From contig JAYQSH010000007.1 of assembly GCA_038146805.1 (NCBI GenBank), positions 37,145-101,144 of the forward strand: 64,000 bases of DNA, read 5' to 3'. The stretch's first letter is position 1, and each line of letters starts with the position of its first letter. The DNA comes from CAIYXB01 sp038146805. GTDB taxonomy: Bacteria > Cyanobacteriota > Vampirovibrionia > LMEP-6097. The notes under the pieces were generated by a model that searched no databases, was not told where the DNA came from, and was given only the letters and a program-made list of their open reading frames with translations. The position numbers and the translations under genes were made by a program. Positions 1 through 9,067 of this stretch are shown here, piece by piece.

Positions 1-1
1 G

Positions 2-190
2 CACGAGGACTATCAAAAAGCATTACTTTCTGGTGAAGGTAGTATGAATGAGCTTCGAGACCACCTTTCAAGGTATTATGCCTCTTTAGCTAATCAAAGA
101 ATAAACGAAAGAGACTGGGTAAATGAACAACTTGAAAGCTTAAAGTTAAGAAAAGACCTTTTAGGATTAAGTCAAATTGGAACGGCTTAA
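2..190 (+). CDS. C-terminal end of an unidentified protein (partial)
   Basis: An open frame enters from the window edge and ends at TAA 188-190, giving 62 residues. The tail is charged and probably helical (ends LGLSQIGTA) with no motif I recognise. It lies 76 nt upstream of the response regulator on the same strand and may belong to the same transcription unit. Function cannot be assigned from this fragment. Confidence 0.6.
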   Translation, partial: HEDYQKALLSGEGSMNELRDHLSRYYASLANQRINERDWVNEQLESLKLRKDLLGLSQIGTA

Positions 191-206
191 GATTTTAGGT
201 GTTCTT

Positions 207-222
207 CTTAACTTAGGTTAAG
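207..222 (+). promoter_or_regulatory. CTTAAC/GTTAAG repeat upstream of response regulator
   Basis: CTTAAC at 207-212 and GTTAAG at 217-222 place two TTAA cores 10 nt apart. A further TTAA lies at 187-190, 21 nt from the first core. The same core repeated with an 11-nt period occurs before four other genes in the window. OmpR-family regulators commonly bind direct repeats of about this period, so autoregulation by the adjacent gene is possible; this is inference. Confidence 0.35.
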
Positions 223-266
223 ATTTTTGTTATTTTCTTAATTAAGAGGGGAATAAGGAGTATAAG

Positions 267-953
267 ATGAGTTTAAAGATTTTGTTGGTAGACGATGAGC
301 TTAATTTAGTTGAGCCTATGGCATACACTTTAAAGCAAAAGGGTTTTGATACTGAAATTGCATTAAATGGTGAACAAGCTATGAATATATATGATTCGGC
401 TGAACCAGATTTGATTTTACTTGATTGGAGTATGCCTGATTTATCCGGTATTGATGTTTTAAAACGAATACGTGAAAACCAAAATTTTACCCCTGTCATT
501 ATGGTTACAGGAAAAAGTGCAAAAGAAGATATCGTTGAAGGTCTTGAAGCTGGAGCAGATGATTACATCACTAAGCCTTTTAATTGGGAAGAACTTTTAG
601 CTCGTGTCAACTCTGCGATTCGTCGCTCTCAGCAGGCAAATGCCTCTCATCCAAAAAGAATACGTTACGGTAAAGTTATACTTGATACTAAGACTCATAG
701 AGCTTGGGTAGAAGATAAAGAGTTAAATCTCTCTCCTCGTGAATATTCAATACTTGAAACTTTTATGCAAAATCCAAAAAGAATTTACTCTCGTGATGAA
801 TTAATCGAAAAAGTTTGGGGTTTAGATTTTGATGGTGATTCAAAAACTGTAGATGTGCATATTTGTTGGTTAAGACAAAAAATTGAAGAAGATCCAAATA
901 AACCTAAGTTCTTACAAACAGTAAGAGGTTTTGGTTACAGACTGGGTTCATAA
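267..953 (+). CDS. OmpR-family two-component response regulator
   Basis: 228 residues: an N-terminal receiver domain (about 1-120) with acidic pocket D9-D10, phospho-acceptor D53, T81 and K103, followed by a winged-helix DNA-binding domain (about 130-228) with the usual VDVHICWLRQKIE recognition segment and a C-terminal GFGYRL hairpin. The start is supported by an AAGGAG Shine-Dalgarno at 255-260. It should be a phosphorylation-dependent transcription factor acting in the cytoplasm. No sensor kinase is adjacent, so it is an orphan here. It resembles cyanobacterial regulators of the RpaA/RpaB/NblR group in general form, but I cannot assign one. A TTAA repeat lies just upstream and may be its own site. 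Confidence 0.93.
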   Translation: MSLKILLVDDELNLVEPMAYTLKQKGFDTEIALNGEQAMNIYDSAEPDLILLDWSMPDLSGIDVLKRIRENQNFTPVIMVTGKSAKEDIVEGLEAGADDYITKPFNWEELLARVNSAIRRSQQANASHPKRIRYGKVILDTKTHRAWVEDKELNLSPREYSILETFMQNPKRIYSRDELIEKVWGLDFDGDSKTVDVHICWLRQKIEEDPNKPKFLQTVRGFGYRLGS

Positions 954-1014
954 TTTTTACAATTCATTGTCTGAGCTAATAATTGTTTTTTACTTATAAG
1001 CTAAAATTATTTTT

Positions 1015-1748
1015 GTGATTGTTTTAACGAGCACAAAAGAAAAAAATGATTCTTTAATTAAAAAGAATCCAGATTTAGCTTTGTTTTCTTTTCCTTGTAT
1101 TCAATATGCGCCGCCAAGCGATAATTATCAGGCACTAGACCAAGCAATTAAAAAAAATCATGAATTTGAATGGGTATTTTTTTTAAGTAAAAAAGCCGCT
1201 GAAGTTTTTTTGAAAGGCTTTTAAGTATTGGTGGTAATTTTTTTAATTTGTCTAATCACTTAAAGTTTGCAGTGATTGGTAACAATACAAAAAGTTTTTT
1301 TGAAAATGAATTAAATTTGCCAGTTGATTTCATGCCAGCAAAAGCTTCTAGTGTAGATTTTGCAAACGAGTTTACTAAACAATTTGCTTTTGACTTTCAT
1401 TGTAAATTTAAAGTTTTATTAGCTCGCAGTGAGCTTGCAAGTGATAATTTTAAAGAATTGATTGAGTCAACAAATAATTATGAACTTGTTGAAGTGCCTG
1501 CTTATAATACTGTTGAAGTTTTTGAGCATATTGATCTGCCTACTAAAATTGATTATATTCTTTTTACTAGTCCAAGTTGTGTTGTAAATTTCTATAAAAA
1601 AACAAAGGCAATGGACTTACAAAATATAAAGATTTTAAGTATCGGTGCTAAGACAAGTCAAAAAATTAATGAGTTATATCCTCATTGTGATATTCAAGTT
1701 ACAACTGAAGCTAGCCTTGAAGCCATGCTAGAACTTATTAGCAATTAA
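1015..1748 (+). CDS. hemD: uroporphyrinogen-III synthase, frame broken at a T7 run
   Basis: This enzyme would cyclise hydroxymethylbilane to uroporphyrinogen III in haem synthesis; hemB lies at 57.9 kb. The 5' part (1015-1224) and the 3' part (from 1203 in the next frame) are both HemD-like. The first ends prematurely, while the second frame reads FFERLLSIGGNFFNLSNHLKF and runs on to 1748. Adding one T to the T7 run at 1205-1211 gives one continuous protein of about 244 residues with the family's FTSPS and SIGAKTS segments. The start is GTG, with TAAAAT at 1002-1007 only 7 nt ahead, suggesting a leaderless mRNA. The break may be a sequencing error, transcriptional slippage or a real mutation. 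Confidence 0.8.
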
Positions 1749-1769
1749 CTATTCTGCTAAAATTATATT

Positions 1770-2405
1770 ATGCCTCTAAAAAAGACCAGCTCTAAATCTA
1801 GCAATGATAAACAAACAAATTTTTTGTCAATTTCTCCAGAAGATGCAAAAAAATCTTTGCATGCTTTGATTAAACAAAATTCTATTTATAATCGAGATTC
1901 AATTTTGAAATCAGGTAGAATTTCAACAGTTTCTTTTGATCTTAAAGAAACAATGTTAGGAGCAGAAGGATCTTTTTTGTCAGCAATTTGTTTGTTTGAT
2001 TTAATAAAATCAAATGTTAAAGCTGTTGGTGGTTTTATTGATAGTACTTATTCTTTGAGTGTTGCTGTTTCTATGCTTGCTTCAATTAGCGGGCAAGAAC
2101 TTAATTGTTTTTATGTAAGAGAATTGGGTGATGCAAAAGTTTATGGTAAGTCAAAAATTATTGATGGTCCTTTAAAAGCTGGTTCTAAAGTTTGTTTGAT
2201 TCAAGATTTAGTTACAAGCGGTGCAAGTTTGATACAAATGATTAGAACACTTAAAGAGCAGATGGGTGTTACTGTTGAACAAGTTGTGTCATTGTTAGAT
2301 AGAAACGATGGTGCCGTGCGTAAATTCGATGAGTTGGGTATAGATTATTCTTATGTTTTTTCTGTGAAAGACTTTGTTAAAGAGGAGATTTATTCTAATG
2401 TCTAA
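1770..2405 (+). CDS. pyrE: orotate phosphoribosyltransferase
   Basis: 211 residues. The PRPP-binding loop is visible as VCLIQDLVTSGASL (about residues 145-158), preceded by the OPRT-like segment ILKSGRISTVSFDLK and the FYVRELGDAKVYGKSKIIDG stretch matching the flexible catalytic loop region. It converts orotate plus PRPP to OMP in pyrimidine synthesis; carB of the same pathway is at 38-41 kb. An extended -10 (TGC then TAAAAT, 1755-1763) ends 6 nt before the ATG and no Shine-Dalgarno is present, consistent with leaderless transcription. The first residue of the usual DDV motif is replaced (QDL), so activity on a related base is conceivable. Confidence 0.85.
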   Translation: MPLKKTSSKSSNDKQTNFLSISPEDAKKSLHALIKQNSIYNRDSILKSGRISTVSFDLKETMLGAEGSFLSAICLFDLIKSNVKAVGGFIDSTYSLSVAVSMLASISGQELNCFYVRELGDAKVYGKSKIIDGPLKAGSKVCLIQDLVTSGASLIQMIRTLKEQMGVTVEQVVSLLDRNDGAVRKFDELGIDYSYVFSVKDFVKEEIYSNV

Positions 2406-3198
2406 TAGCTTTGTCAATAAGCTTTCTGCAGACTATCATAATCACCCTCAAGCACACAGAACTGATTTACCTTATTCTTTTGATGTTTTAGAACCTTGGG
2501 CTTTAAAAGCAAAAGAATTAGGTCTTAAAGATTTAGCCTTTACTGATCATGATAGGTACAAAGCAGGTTTTTCTTTTACTGAAATTGAAGAATTACAGCA
2601 AAGACATCCTGAAATAAATTTTAGAGCGGGAATCGAAATTGACAATGATCCAGAAACTTCTCAAAGTGGTTTTGCTTGGCTCGAAAAAAACTATGACAAG
2701 CTAGATTTTGTTTTAGGTTCAGTGCATTTCGTTGAGGGCTTTGCTTTTGATCATCCTCATTATATAAAAGAATATGAAAAATACGATATAAATCATCTGT
2801 ATCGTGAGTATTATAAAAACCTACGTTCAATTGCAGCGAGTGGTTTTATTGATTCAATGGCTCACCTTGATTTAATCAAGATTTTTAAATTCTTTCCTAC
2901 CGAAGATATGACTGAAATATATGATGAAACTTTGTCTGTCATAAAAGAAAATGATTTATCTATTGAAATCAGTACAGCTGGACTAAGAAAACCGATTGCA
3001 GAGATTTATCCTGCAAAAGAAATTGTTAAAATGGCACAAGACAAAGATATTAGTTTTACTATAGCTTCAGATGCTCATAGCTATAAAGATTTAAGTCATA
3101 ATTACGACAAACTTGCAGATTTTTTAAATGAAATGAATATATCTAAAGTTGCAGTTTACGAAAAACATAAAAAAACTTTGATCAACGCTTTTCTATGA
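2398..3198 (+). CDS. PHP-domain phosphatase, histidinol-phosphatase (HisJ/HisK) type
   Basis: 266 residues counted from ATG 2398, which overlaps the end of pyrE by 8 nt and has an AGGAG site at 2383-2387. Upstream in-frame codons would lie deeper in pyrE and lack such a site. Metal-binding PHP motifs appear in order: YHNHPQAH near the N-terminus, FTDHDRY, AGIEIDND, GSVHF, DSMAHLDL and ASDAHSY near the C-terminus. In the HisJ family these bind a trinuclear metal centre that hydrolyses L-histidinol phosphate. A general PHP phosphoesterase cannot be excluded. The gene is translationally coupled to pyrE and to the following membrane-protein gene. Confidence 0.82.
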   Translation: MSNSFVNKLSADYHNHPQAHRTDLPYSFDVLEPWALKAKELGLKDLAFTDHDRYKAGFSFTEIEELQQRHPEINFRAGIEIDNDPETSQSGFAWLEKNYDKLDFVLGSVHFVEGFAFDHPHYIKEYEKYDINHLYREYYKNLRSIAASGFIDSMAHLDLIKIFKFFPTEDMTEIYDETLSVIKENDLSIEISTAGLRKPIAEIYPAKEIVKMAQDKDISFTIASDAHSYKDLSHNYDKLADFLNEMNISKVAVYEKHKKTLINAFL

Positions 3199-3956
3199 AA
3201 AAAATTATAGTAATTTTTCTTTTGTTTTTTTCTTGGCATCAAGCTAAGGCTTTTGATGCATCCCCTTTTAATACTCAATCTGCAGAACTATCTCAAGGTG
3301 GTTGGTGGACTGTGTATCATGAATTTTTTTATGCCGGAAGAACAGATTCTCATAACCCTCTCTCGCTTGAATTAAGATACACTTTTTTTGACAAGATTCG
3401 TTTTGGTGTTTTAAATTCTTTGAGTTACTATAATGATGCTAATAATTCATATCTTGGCTTATCAAATTTTCTTTTGACGACTGAGCTTGAGGTTTATGAC
3501 TTTGAAAAAAATGATTTTTTAAAATTTGCGAATCTTGAACTTGTAGATCATGCGAATATCTTTTTTAATCAATTTATTCCAAATTTAGATCATAAAGAAT
3601 TAGGCTATGAATTTTATAGCTTTAATACTGGTATTGAATGGCAAAAACAGCTTTCTAAACAATTTGGTTTTTATAGTGAATTAGGTTATTTTTATATTCC
3701 AACTAGTGCTGATTTTGTAACTCATAATTTTTTATATAACAATTCACTTTCTTATGAGTTTAATTCTTGGTTACAACCTTATATTGAGCTACTGGGTCTG
3801 ACTGATTTTAGTACGGGCAATACTTATTTGTATTTAGCACCAGGTATTTCTATCGATTTTAATGACAATATTTATCTCTATGCAAATCCAATTGTCAATT
3901 TAACTGCAAATGATGACACTTGGGGTTTTCAGTTTGGTGTAACAGGAAATATTTAA
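3195..3956 (+). CDS. probable outer-membrane beta-barrel protein
   Basis: 253 residues starting with a clear Sec signal peptide (MKKIIVIFLLFFSWHQAKAF, cleavage probably after AKA). The mature part is rich in alternating aromatic and hydrophobic strands (for example YLYLAPGISIDF and IYLYANPIVNL) and ends in a short strand, FQFGVTGNI, resembling a barrel closing strand. There are no internal transmembrane helices. The ATG overlaps the upstream stop by 4 nt (ATGA), so it is co-translated with the PHP phosphatase gene. I do not recognise the family; a small outer-membrane barrel is the best description, and the substrate is unknown. Confidence 0.7.
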   Translation: MKKIIVIFLLFFSWHQAKAFDASPFNTQSAELSQGGWWTVYHEFFYAGRTDSHNPLSLELRYTFFDKIRFGVLNSLSYYNDANNSYLGLSNFLLTTELEVYDFEKNDFLKFANLELVDHANIFFNQFIPNLDHKELGYEFYSFNTGIEWQKQLSKQFGFYSELGYFYIPTSADFVTHNFLYNNSLSYEFNSWLQPYIELLGLTDFSTGNTYLYLAPGISIDFNDNIYLYANPIVNLTANDDTWGFQFGVTGNI

Positions 3957-3957
3957 G

Positions 3958-5253
3958 CTAAATTACTCTTTGATAAATTTGGTCGATATTTTTTAACTGT
4001 TTATTTGCGCTAAAAGCTTCTTGGAGTTCTTCTTCGCTAATTAAATCAGTAATTGATTTTGTAGAAAAAATTTCTTTTTTGAAATTACCATCTACTTTGT
4101 TCCAAACCTGAAGTGCAATTTTTTGTACAAGATCGTAAGCGTTTTCTCTTTTCATACCTTTTTCTATGAGCAAGAGTAAAACTTGTTGTGAAAAACAAAT
4201 ACCACCAAATTTATTCAAATTTTCTTTCATGTTTTCAGGATAAATTGTTAAGCCTGCTAAAATTTCATTGATTTTTTTTGTCATGTAATGAGTGAGTATA
4301 CAGGCATCTGGCACAACTACCCTTTCTACTGAGCTATGACTAATATCTCTTTCGTGCCATAGACCAATATTTTCTAAACAGCTTGCAGCGAAGCCTCTAA
4401 GCATTCTGGCGAGTCCAGAAATATTTTCAGATCTCCAAGGATTTCTTTTGTGTGGCATAGCGCTAGAGCCTTTTTGACCTTCATAAAAAGGTTCTTCAAG
4501 TTCTAAAACTTCTGTTCTTTGAAGATGTCTAATTTCGATTGCAATTTTTTCTATTAATGAGCCATAGACAGCAAAATAATTCATTAAGTTGGAAATACGA
4601 TCTCTACTAATTACTTGTGTACTTATTTTGCAAGCTTTTAAATTTAATTTTGCACAAGCAATTTCTTCAAGTTCGGGATCGATATTTGCATAGGTACCAA
4701 CGGCACCAGAAAACATGCCAACTGAAATTTCTTCAAGTAATTTTAAAAACTGTTCTTGAGATCGTTTTAGATCATAGTAATAGTTTAAAATTTTTAAACC
4801 AAAACTTGTAATCTCAGCATGTATACCATGAGAACGACCAATACAAGTTGTGTACTTATGCTCTAGTGCAATGTTTTTTAAAGTTGTTAACAATGTTTCT
4901 AAAGCTTTTAAGATGACTTCTAAACTTTGTTTAAGTTGAAGATTTAGTGCAGTATCTTTCACATCTGAGCTTGTTAGTCCTAGATGTATAAATCTTGATT
5001 CGTCACCTTTGATTTGTTCTTGTAATGATTTTAAAAAAGCCAAAATATCGTGGTGAGTTTCTTTTTCAATTTCCTTTATGCGATCAATATCAATTTTTAA
5101 AGTATTTTTTAGACTGTTGTAGTCATTTTTTGAAATAATTCCTTTTTCTTGGTAGGCTGCTAGAATTGCAAATTCAATATCAAGCCAAATTTGGTAAATA
5201 TTGTCTTCACTCCAAACTTTACTAATTTCTTCTAGGCTGTATCTTTCAATCAT
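3958..5253 (-). CDS. purB: adenylosuccinate lyase
   Basis: 431 residues, normal family length. The fumarase/aspartase-superfamily signature GSSAMPHKRNP is present at about residue 264, with the TSSDVKDTA substrate-binding segment near residue 94 and GRSHGIHAE near 140. It cleaves SAICAR and adenylosuccinate, releasing fumarate, in purine synthesis. It is convergent with the preceding outer-membrane gene, with one base between their stops. The 77 nt between it and the next gene (divergent) must hold both promoters; TAAGATTTTAACTTTGAG precedes the ATG on this strand and shows no strong Shine-Dalgarno. Confidence 0.96.
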   Translation of the reverse strand: MIERYSLEEISKVWSEDNIYQIWLDIEFAILAAYQEKGIISKNDYNSLKNTLKIDIDRIKEIEKETHHDILAFLKSLQEQIKGDESRFIHLGLTSSDVKDTALNLQLKQSLEVILKALETLLTTLKNIALEHKYTTCIGRSHGIHAEITSFGLKILNYYYDLKRSQEQFLKLLEEISVGMFSGAVGTYANIDPELEEIACAKLNLKACKISTQVISRDRISNLMNYFAVYGSLIEKIAIEIRHLQRTEVLELEEPFYEGQKGSSAMPHKRNPWRSENISGLARMLRGFAASCLENIGLWHERDISHSSVERVVVPDACILTHYMTKKINEILAGLTIYPENMKENLNKFGGICFSQQVLLLLIEKGMKRENAYDLVQKIALQVWNKVDGNFKKEIFSTKSITDLISEEELQEAFSANKQLKNIDQIYQRVI

Positions 5254-5369
5254 CTCAAAGTTAAAATCTTAACCTATATTAGCCAATTTGATGCGAGGAA
5301 CCTGTATTGACATAATATTAAAAAAATATAATGTACAAAGATCTCAATTGTGTTAGAATTGTTAACAAT

Positions 5370-5663
5370 ATGTTAAGTCAAGATAAAGTTGAATATTTAG
5401 AGTTAATTGAAGGTTTAAAAAACCTAAATTCTGAGCAAAATATAGGTGATGACACCCAAAAGTGTTTAAATAGTTTAACTCGTTTAAAGCTTGCTAGAAA
5501 ATTTTCAAAAATTGATGATGAGATTTTTCAGTTGGCGTTAAAAAAACTTGATTCTGCTCAGACAGATTTTTTTATTGAGTTGTTAAATTTAGAAACTAAA
5601 AGGCTCAAATTTAAAGAAGAAATTAGTAAATGTCCGCAAAAGCAAACAATACTCAACAAATAA
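5370..5663 (+). CDS. small helical protein of unknown function
   Basis: About 97 residues if translation starts at ATG 5370; an in-frame ATG at 5331 would give 110. The earlier ATG overlaps a TATAAT at 5327-5332 with a TTGACA at 5307-5312 upstream, and the extra residues (MYKDLNCVRIVNN) look less protein-like, so I prefer 5370. The protein is charged and probably all-helical. Its 3' end overlaps the TPR-protein gene by 34 nt in another frame, suggesting coupled expression and perhaps a functional link. No known domain is visible. Confidence 0.6.
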   Translation: MLSQDKVEYLELIEGLKNLNSEQNIGDDTQKCLNSLTRLKLARKFSKIDDEIFQLALKKLDSAQTDFFIELLNLETKRLKFKEEISKCPQKQTILNK

Positions 5664-7552
5664 ATAAAGAATTAGATCAAGAGTTTTGGAAGCTTTTTTT
5701 TAAGGATGATTTTCATTCTTGTTTAGATTTAATAGAAGCTAATGAGGATTTTAAGTCATTTCCTATTTATAAATCAAAAGTTTATTTTCGCCTTGGTGAT
5801 TATAATAAAGCCTATGATAATGTTGCTAATTTAAAAGATTGTGCACTTAAAGATTTTTTGTTTTTTTTGCTTAGTGCAAATCCTCTTAATCTTTTAAATG
5901 CTGACTATGAAGATGATGAGTTGTATGTTTATCAAGCGCAAGCTCTTTATTTGACTAGAATTTTTCTTGGTGAATCTTTTCTCAAAGAAAATAATATTAA
6001 GCAAGATCCTGATGAATTAATTGAAAATTGCTTTAAAAATTTTATTGAAAAGGGTGATTATACTAAAGCTATTTTGTCTTCAATTCAAAGTATTGAGATT
6101 GTTTTAGAAGAATATATTTTTAGTCAAGATTTACAAATGCCTGTCATTCTAGATCATATAGAAAATGTTTTAGCTATTTGCGATAAAGTAAATCATTCAA
6201 CTAAAGCAAAAGTTCTTTTGCTTAAAGGTAAACTTTTAAAAAACAAAGAAATTATTCAAGATGCAGAAATTTTGTTTGGCAAAGATGCAAATAAATTTGG
6301 ATTGGCTGAAGTATATTTTTCTTACGCAAAAGATTTTAATGATTTTAAGATGTATGAAAAAGCAAAAGATAGTTTTGCTCAATCTGGTTCTAACATTGCT
6401 GTTGGCTATGTTTTAGAAGCACTAGCTAGTGTATATTTACAACGTGGTGAAATTACAGAAGCAAGAAAAGCTTTTGATGAATCAAAGAAATTTTTAATTA
6501 ATTCTGGTATTTTTGAAAAATTTGGATTACTAATTCAAGAAATTTCTTTGCAAGCAATTTCAGGCAAATATCAAAGAGTAAAAGAAGCTGTGCATGATTT
6601 GATTAATGGTGATACACCTAGTTATTTTTCTGCTCAAGCTTATCAACTTTTAGCAAACACAACGATTCAGCTTGGTGAGTCTAGTTTGATTGCACAAGGT
6701 CATATTCAAACAGCAATTAGTTTATTTGAGGATCTAAAAAGATATCCTCAAATGCTTAATGCAAAAAACTTTTTATTTCAAACCTTTTTGTTAGAAGGCA
6801 AAGTAGATTTGGCAATAAAACTTTGTAATGAAATTATTCACTTGGCTTCTAAATTAGGTAATGAAGATTTAAAAGCTAGTAAGTATATGGATTTGGCATA
6901 TTTATTAGTAAGAAAAAATGCTGATTCTGAATTCTCTGAAGAATTAATTGATGAAGTACGTGATAATTTTAAAAAAGCAATTGATATTTTTAAAAAGACT
7001 GATAATTTTATTGGTGAAGCTGAGGCTTATCAATCTATGGCAAATATCTATGCAAGTATTGGTAGATTAGAAGATTCACTAGAGAATTTTATTGAAGCAA
7101 AAAAACTTTTTAAAGCTGAAAAAGCCTTCATGCAATCAGCAATTACAGATGTGTTAATAGGTGTCTTATTGCTTAGTTATGTAGTCCTAAATGAACAAAG
7201 TTATTTACTTACGATGAAACATTTTGATCAAGCTTTGTTATATTTTGCAAAAGAAAATCTCTCTGATTTGCATTGGAAAACTCTTTTTTTTATTGCTGAT
7301 CTTAATCATAAATATTATTTTTTGAACAAAGATAAAGCAAATGCAGAGATCTATAAAAATAAAGCAAAACAATACTACCTTGATATGCATTATTTAATTG
7401 AAGATTTAGAATATGATCTTTCAAGTTTAAGTAGTCATAATAATGAAGGCTTTGGTGTCACCATTGATACTGCAAACGATAAAGCATACCAATTCTTTTT
7501 AAGTATTGGTGAAGAAGATTATGCAAAGAAATTTAGAAAAAATTTAAACTAA
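5630..7552 (+). CDS. TPR-repeat protein
   Basis: 640 residues with no signal peptide. Successive 34-residue helical pairs resemble tetratricopeptide repeats, clearest at residues 240-300 (FSYAKDFNDFKMYEKAKDSF; EALASVYLQRGEITEARKAF) and 455-510 (AYQSMANIYASIGRLEDSLE). It is likely a cytoplasmic protein-protein interaction scaffold. No enzymatic domain is seen. It overlaps the small upstream gene and ends 5 nt before the stop of the convergent collagen-like gene. A partner cannot be inferred from context. Confidence 0.8.
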   Translation: MSAKANNTQQINKELDQEFWKLFFKDDFHSCLDLIEANEDFKSFPIYKSKVYFRLGDYNKAYDNVANLKDCALKDFLFFLLSANPLNLLNADYEDDELYVYQAQALYLTRIFLGESFLKENNIKQDPDELIENCFKNFIEKGDYTKAILSSIQSIEIVLEEYIFSQDLQMPVILDHIENVLAICDKVNHSTKAKVLLLKGKLLKNKEIIQDAEILFGKDANKFGLAEVYFSYAKDFNDFKMYEKAKDSFAQSGSNIAVGYVLEALASVYLQRGEITEARKAFDESKKFLINSGIFEKFGLLIQEISLQAISGKYQRVKEAVHDLINGDTPSYFSAQAYQLLANTTIQLGESSLIAQGHIQTAISLFEDLKRYPQMLNAKNFLFQTFLLEGKVDLAIKLCNEIIHLASKLGNEDLKASKYMDLAYLLVRKNADSEFSEELIDEVRDNFKKAIDIFKKTDNFIGEAEAYQSMANIYASIGRLEDSLENFIEAKKLFKAEKAFMQSAITDVLIGVLLLSYVVLNEQSYLLTMKHFDQALLYFAKENLSDLHWKTLFFIADLNHKYYFLNKDKANAEIYKNKAKQYYLDMHYLIEDLEYDLSSLSSHNNEGFGVTIDTANDKAYQFFLSIGEEDYAKKFRKNLN

Positions 7553-7556
7553 GTTA

Positions 7557-8935
7557 TTAGTTAACACTTCGAGAAATCTCATACCAAGAAGTTCCATCAT
7601 AAATTAATTGAAGAGTGTCATATTGTCCTGCCACAAAATTAGTCGCCGAACCTTGCAGATTTATTGTATTTAAAGTTGCACTATCATTATCTGTAACAGT
7701 GATAGTACCTTGAAAAATAATTACAATTTTTTGTCCTTCTTCAGCTCCAGTAATAGTATTAAGTATTCCTTCTCCTATAGAATTATTTAGTAGAGTTAAA
7801 GATTTATTTTCGCTGTCAAAACTATTTGCAGCATTCAAATCTACTGTTTGCTTTGCTTTTAAATATGAGATCTCATTTGTATTTGCATCAATATTGCTTG
7901 TATTTGCATGTAATATGTGTTTCTTGTAATATTGTCTTCATTCGTTGTAATATTGCCTGCATTTGTTGCAATGTCAGTATCGTTACTATTTATGTTGTTA
8001 GTATTTGTCGTTATATTCGATGTATTATTCGAGATCTCTGTAGTAAAAGAATCTATGCTTGCTTGATGAGAAACTAGCAAAGCATCGTGCGTAGAGATAT
8101 TGTTTATGTTTGTATCTTGGTTAGCAACAATTTTTTCTATTGCTTGTTCTAAAGTGTCACCTATCGCTACTGTTCCAGCAGATTTTAGATAGGTGTTTTG
8201 CAAAGTCTTTGCAAACAATGTTGAATCTGCTAAGACTGTTGATGATTGTGTCCCCGTGATATCACCACTGAGGGAGCCTGTGAAGTTACTAGCACCACCA
8301 ATTATATCTCCTGTTATTCCTTCATTTGCAACTATTGGACCTGCAAAAACTGTGTTTACTCCGGTTTTACCTACATTAGTTAGATTTGATAAAGTGCTAA
8401 TGTTTGATTGAGATGCATTTACAACAGTAAGTGCTGAGTTTACACTTCCTACAATTCTTTCACCTTGATAACTTGGAGGAAACGAACCTGCTTGTCCTTG
8501 GGGTCCAGTTGGACCTTCAGGACCTTCAGGTCCTATGATGCCAATAAAGCCAGTTGTTGTATTTTCATCTAAAACTAATAACCCTTCATAATCAGAAGAT
8601 GCTTCATCAATATTTGGATCATTATAAATAATTATATTTATTGTAGACTCTCCAGTTCTATCTATTAATGTTAATTTGACTTTTGTGTCATTGGTGACCA
8701 GTGGTAACTGAAGTTTTAACTTTGATCTTTTTTTATTAGAAAGAGCTGTTAAAAAATATTCATCTCTATCTATTGTGGTTAATTTAATTTCACGGTCTAA
8801 TTTCCTTCCCGTTATCTCTATATACTTGCCTTCAAAAAATTCACCTTTTAAATTTTTTGCACTTACGGCAGCTTTTACATTGCCTGATATAAACACCAAA
8901 ATTATTGCTAAAAAATAAATATATGAAATTTTCAT
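7557..8935 (-). CDS. secreted collagen-like surface protein, frame broken near 7.92 kb
   Basis: The product starts with a signal peptide (about residues 1-22, ending VKA), then a beta-rich head to about residue 125, a short Gly-X-Y tract (GPEGPEGPTGPQGQ, about 135-150), and a long Asn/Thr/Ser-rich stalk with NITTN-type repeats. The upstream frame stops at 7859, but the -1 frame reads HANTSNIDANTNEIS on through KAKQTVDL into the 3' segment ending at 7557, so one net base is missing around 7912-7935. The 3' segment carries a C-terminal domain (QKIVIIFQGT ... YDGTSWYEISR) shared with the collagen-like protein at 13.07-14.49 kb. The full protein would be about 459 residues. It is probably exported to the cell surface; its function is unknown. 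Confidence 0.75.
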
Positions 8936-9067
8936 AATATTAAGCTTATCACTCTATTTCTCAGCTGTCATCATGCTAAAATATCGGTCTTTTTTACTAT
9001 TTAGTCGGCTAAAGCTAGGTCTTTTAAGCTATTACTTTAAGGCTTTTTGAGTCAATAACTTAATAGT

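Noticed and set aside
267..953. Naming the response regulator rpaB
   Set aside because: The receiver and effector segments fit the OmpR family but do not specifically match RpaB over RpaA or NblR from memory.
8936..9067. c-di-GMP riboswitch or sigma-28 promoter before flgI
   Set aside because: I looked for GEMM-like conserved segments and for TAAA-N15-GCCGATAA spacing; only loose fragments are present.
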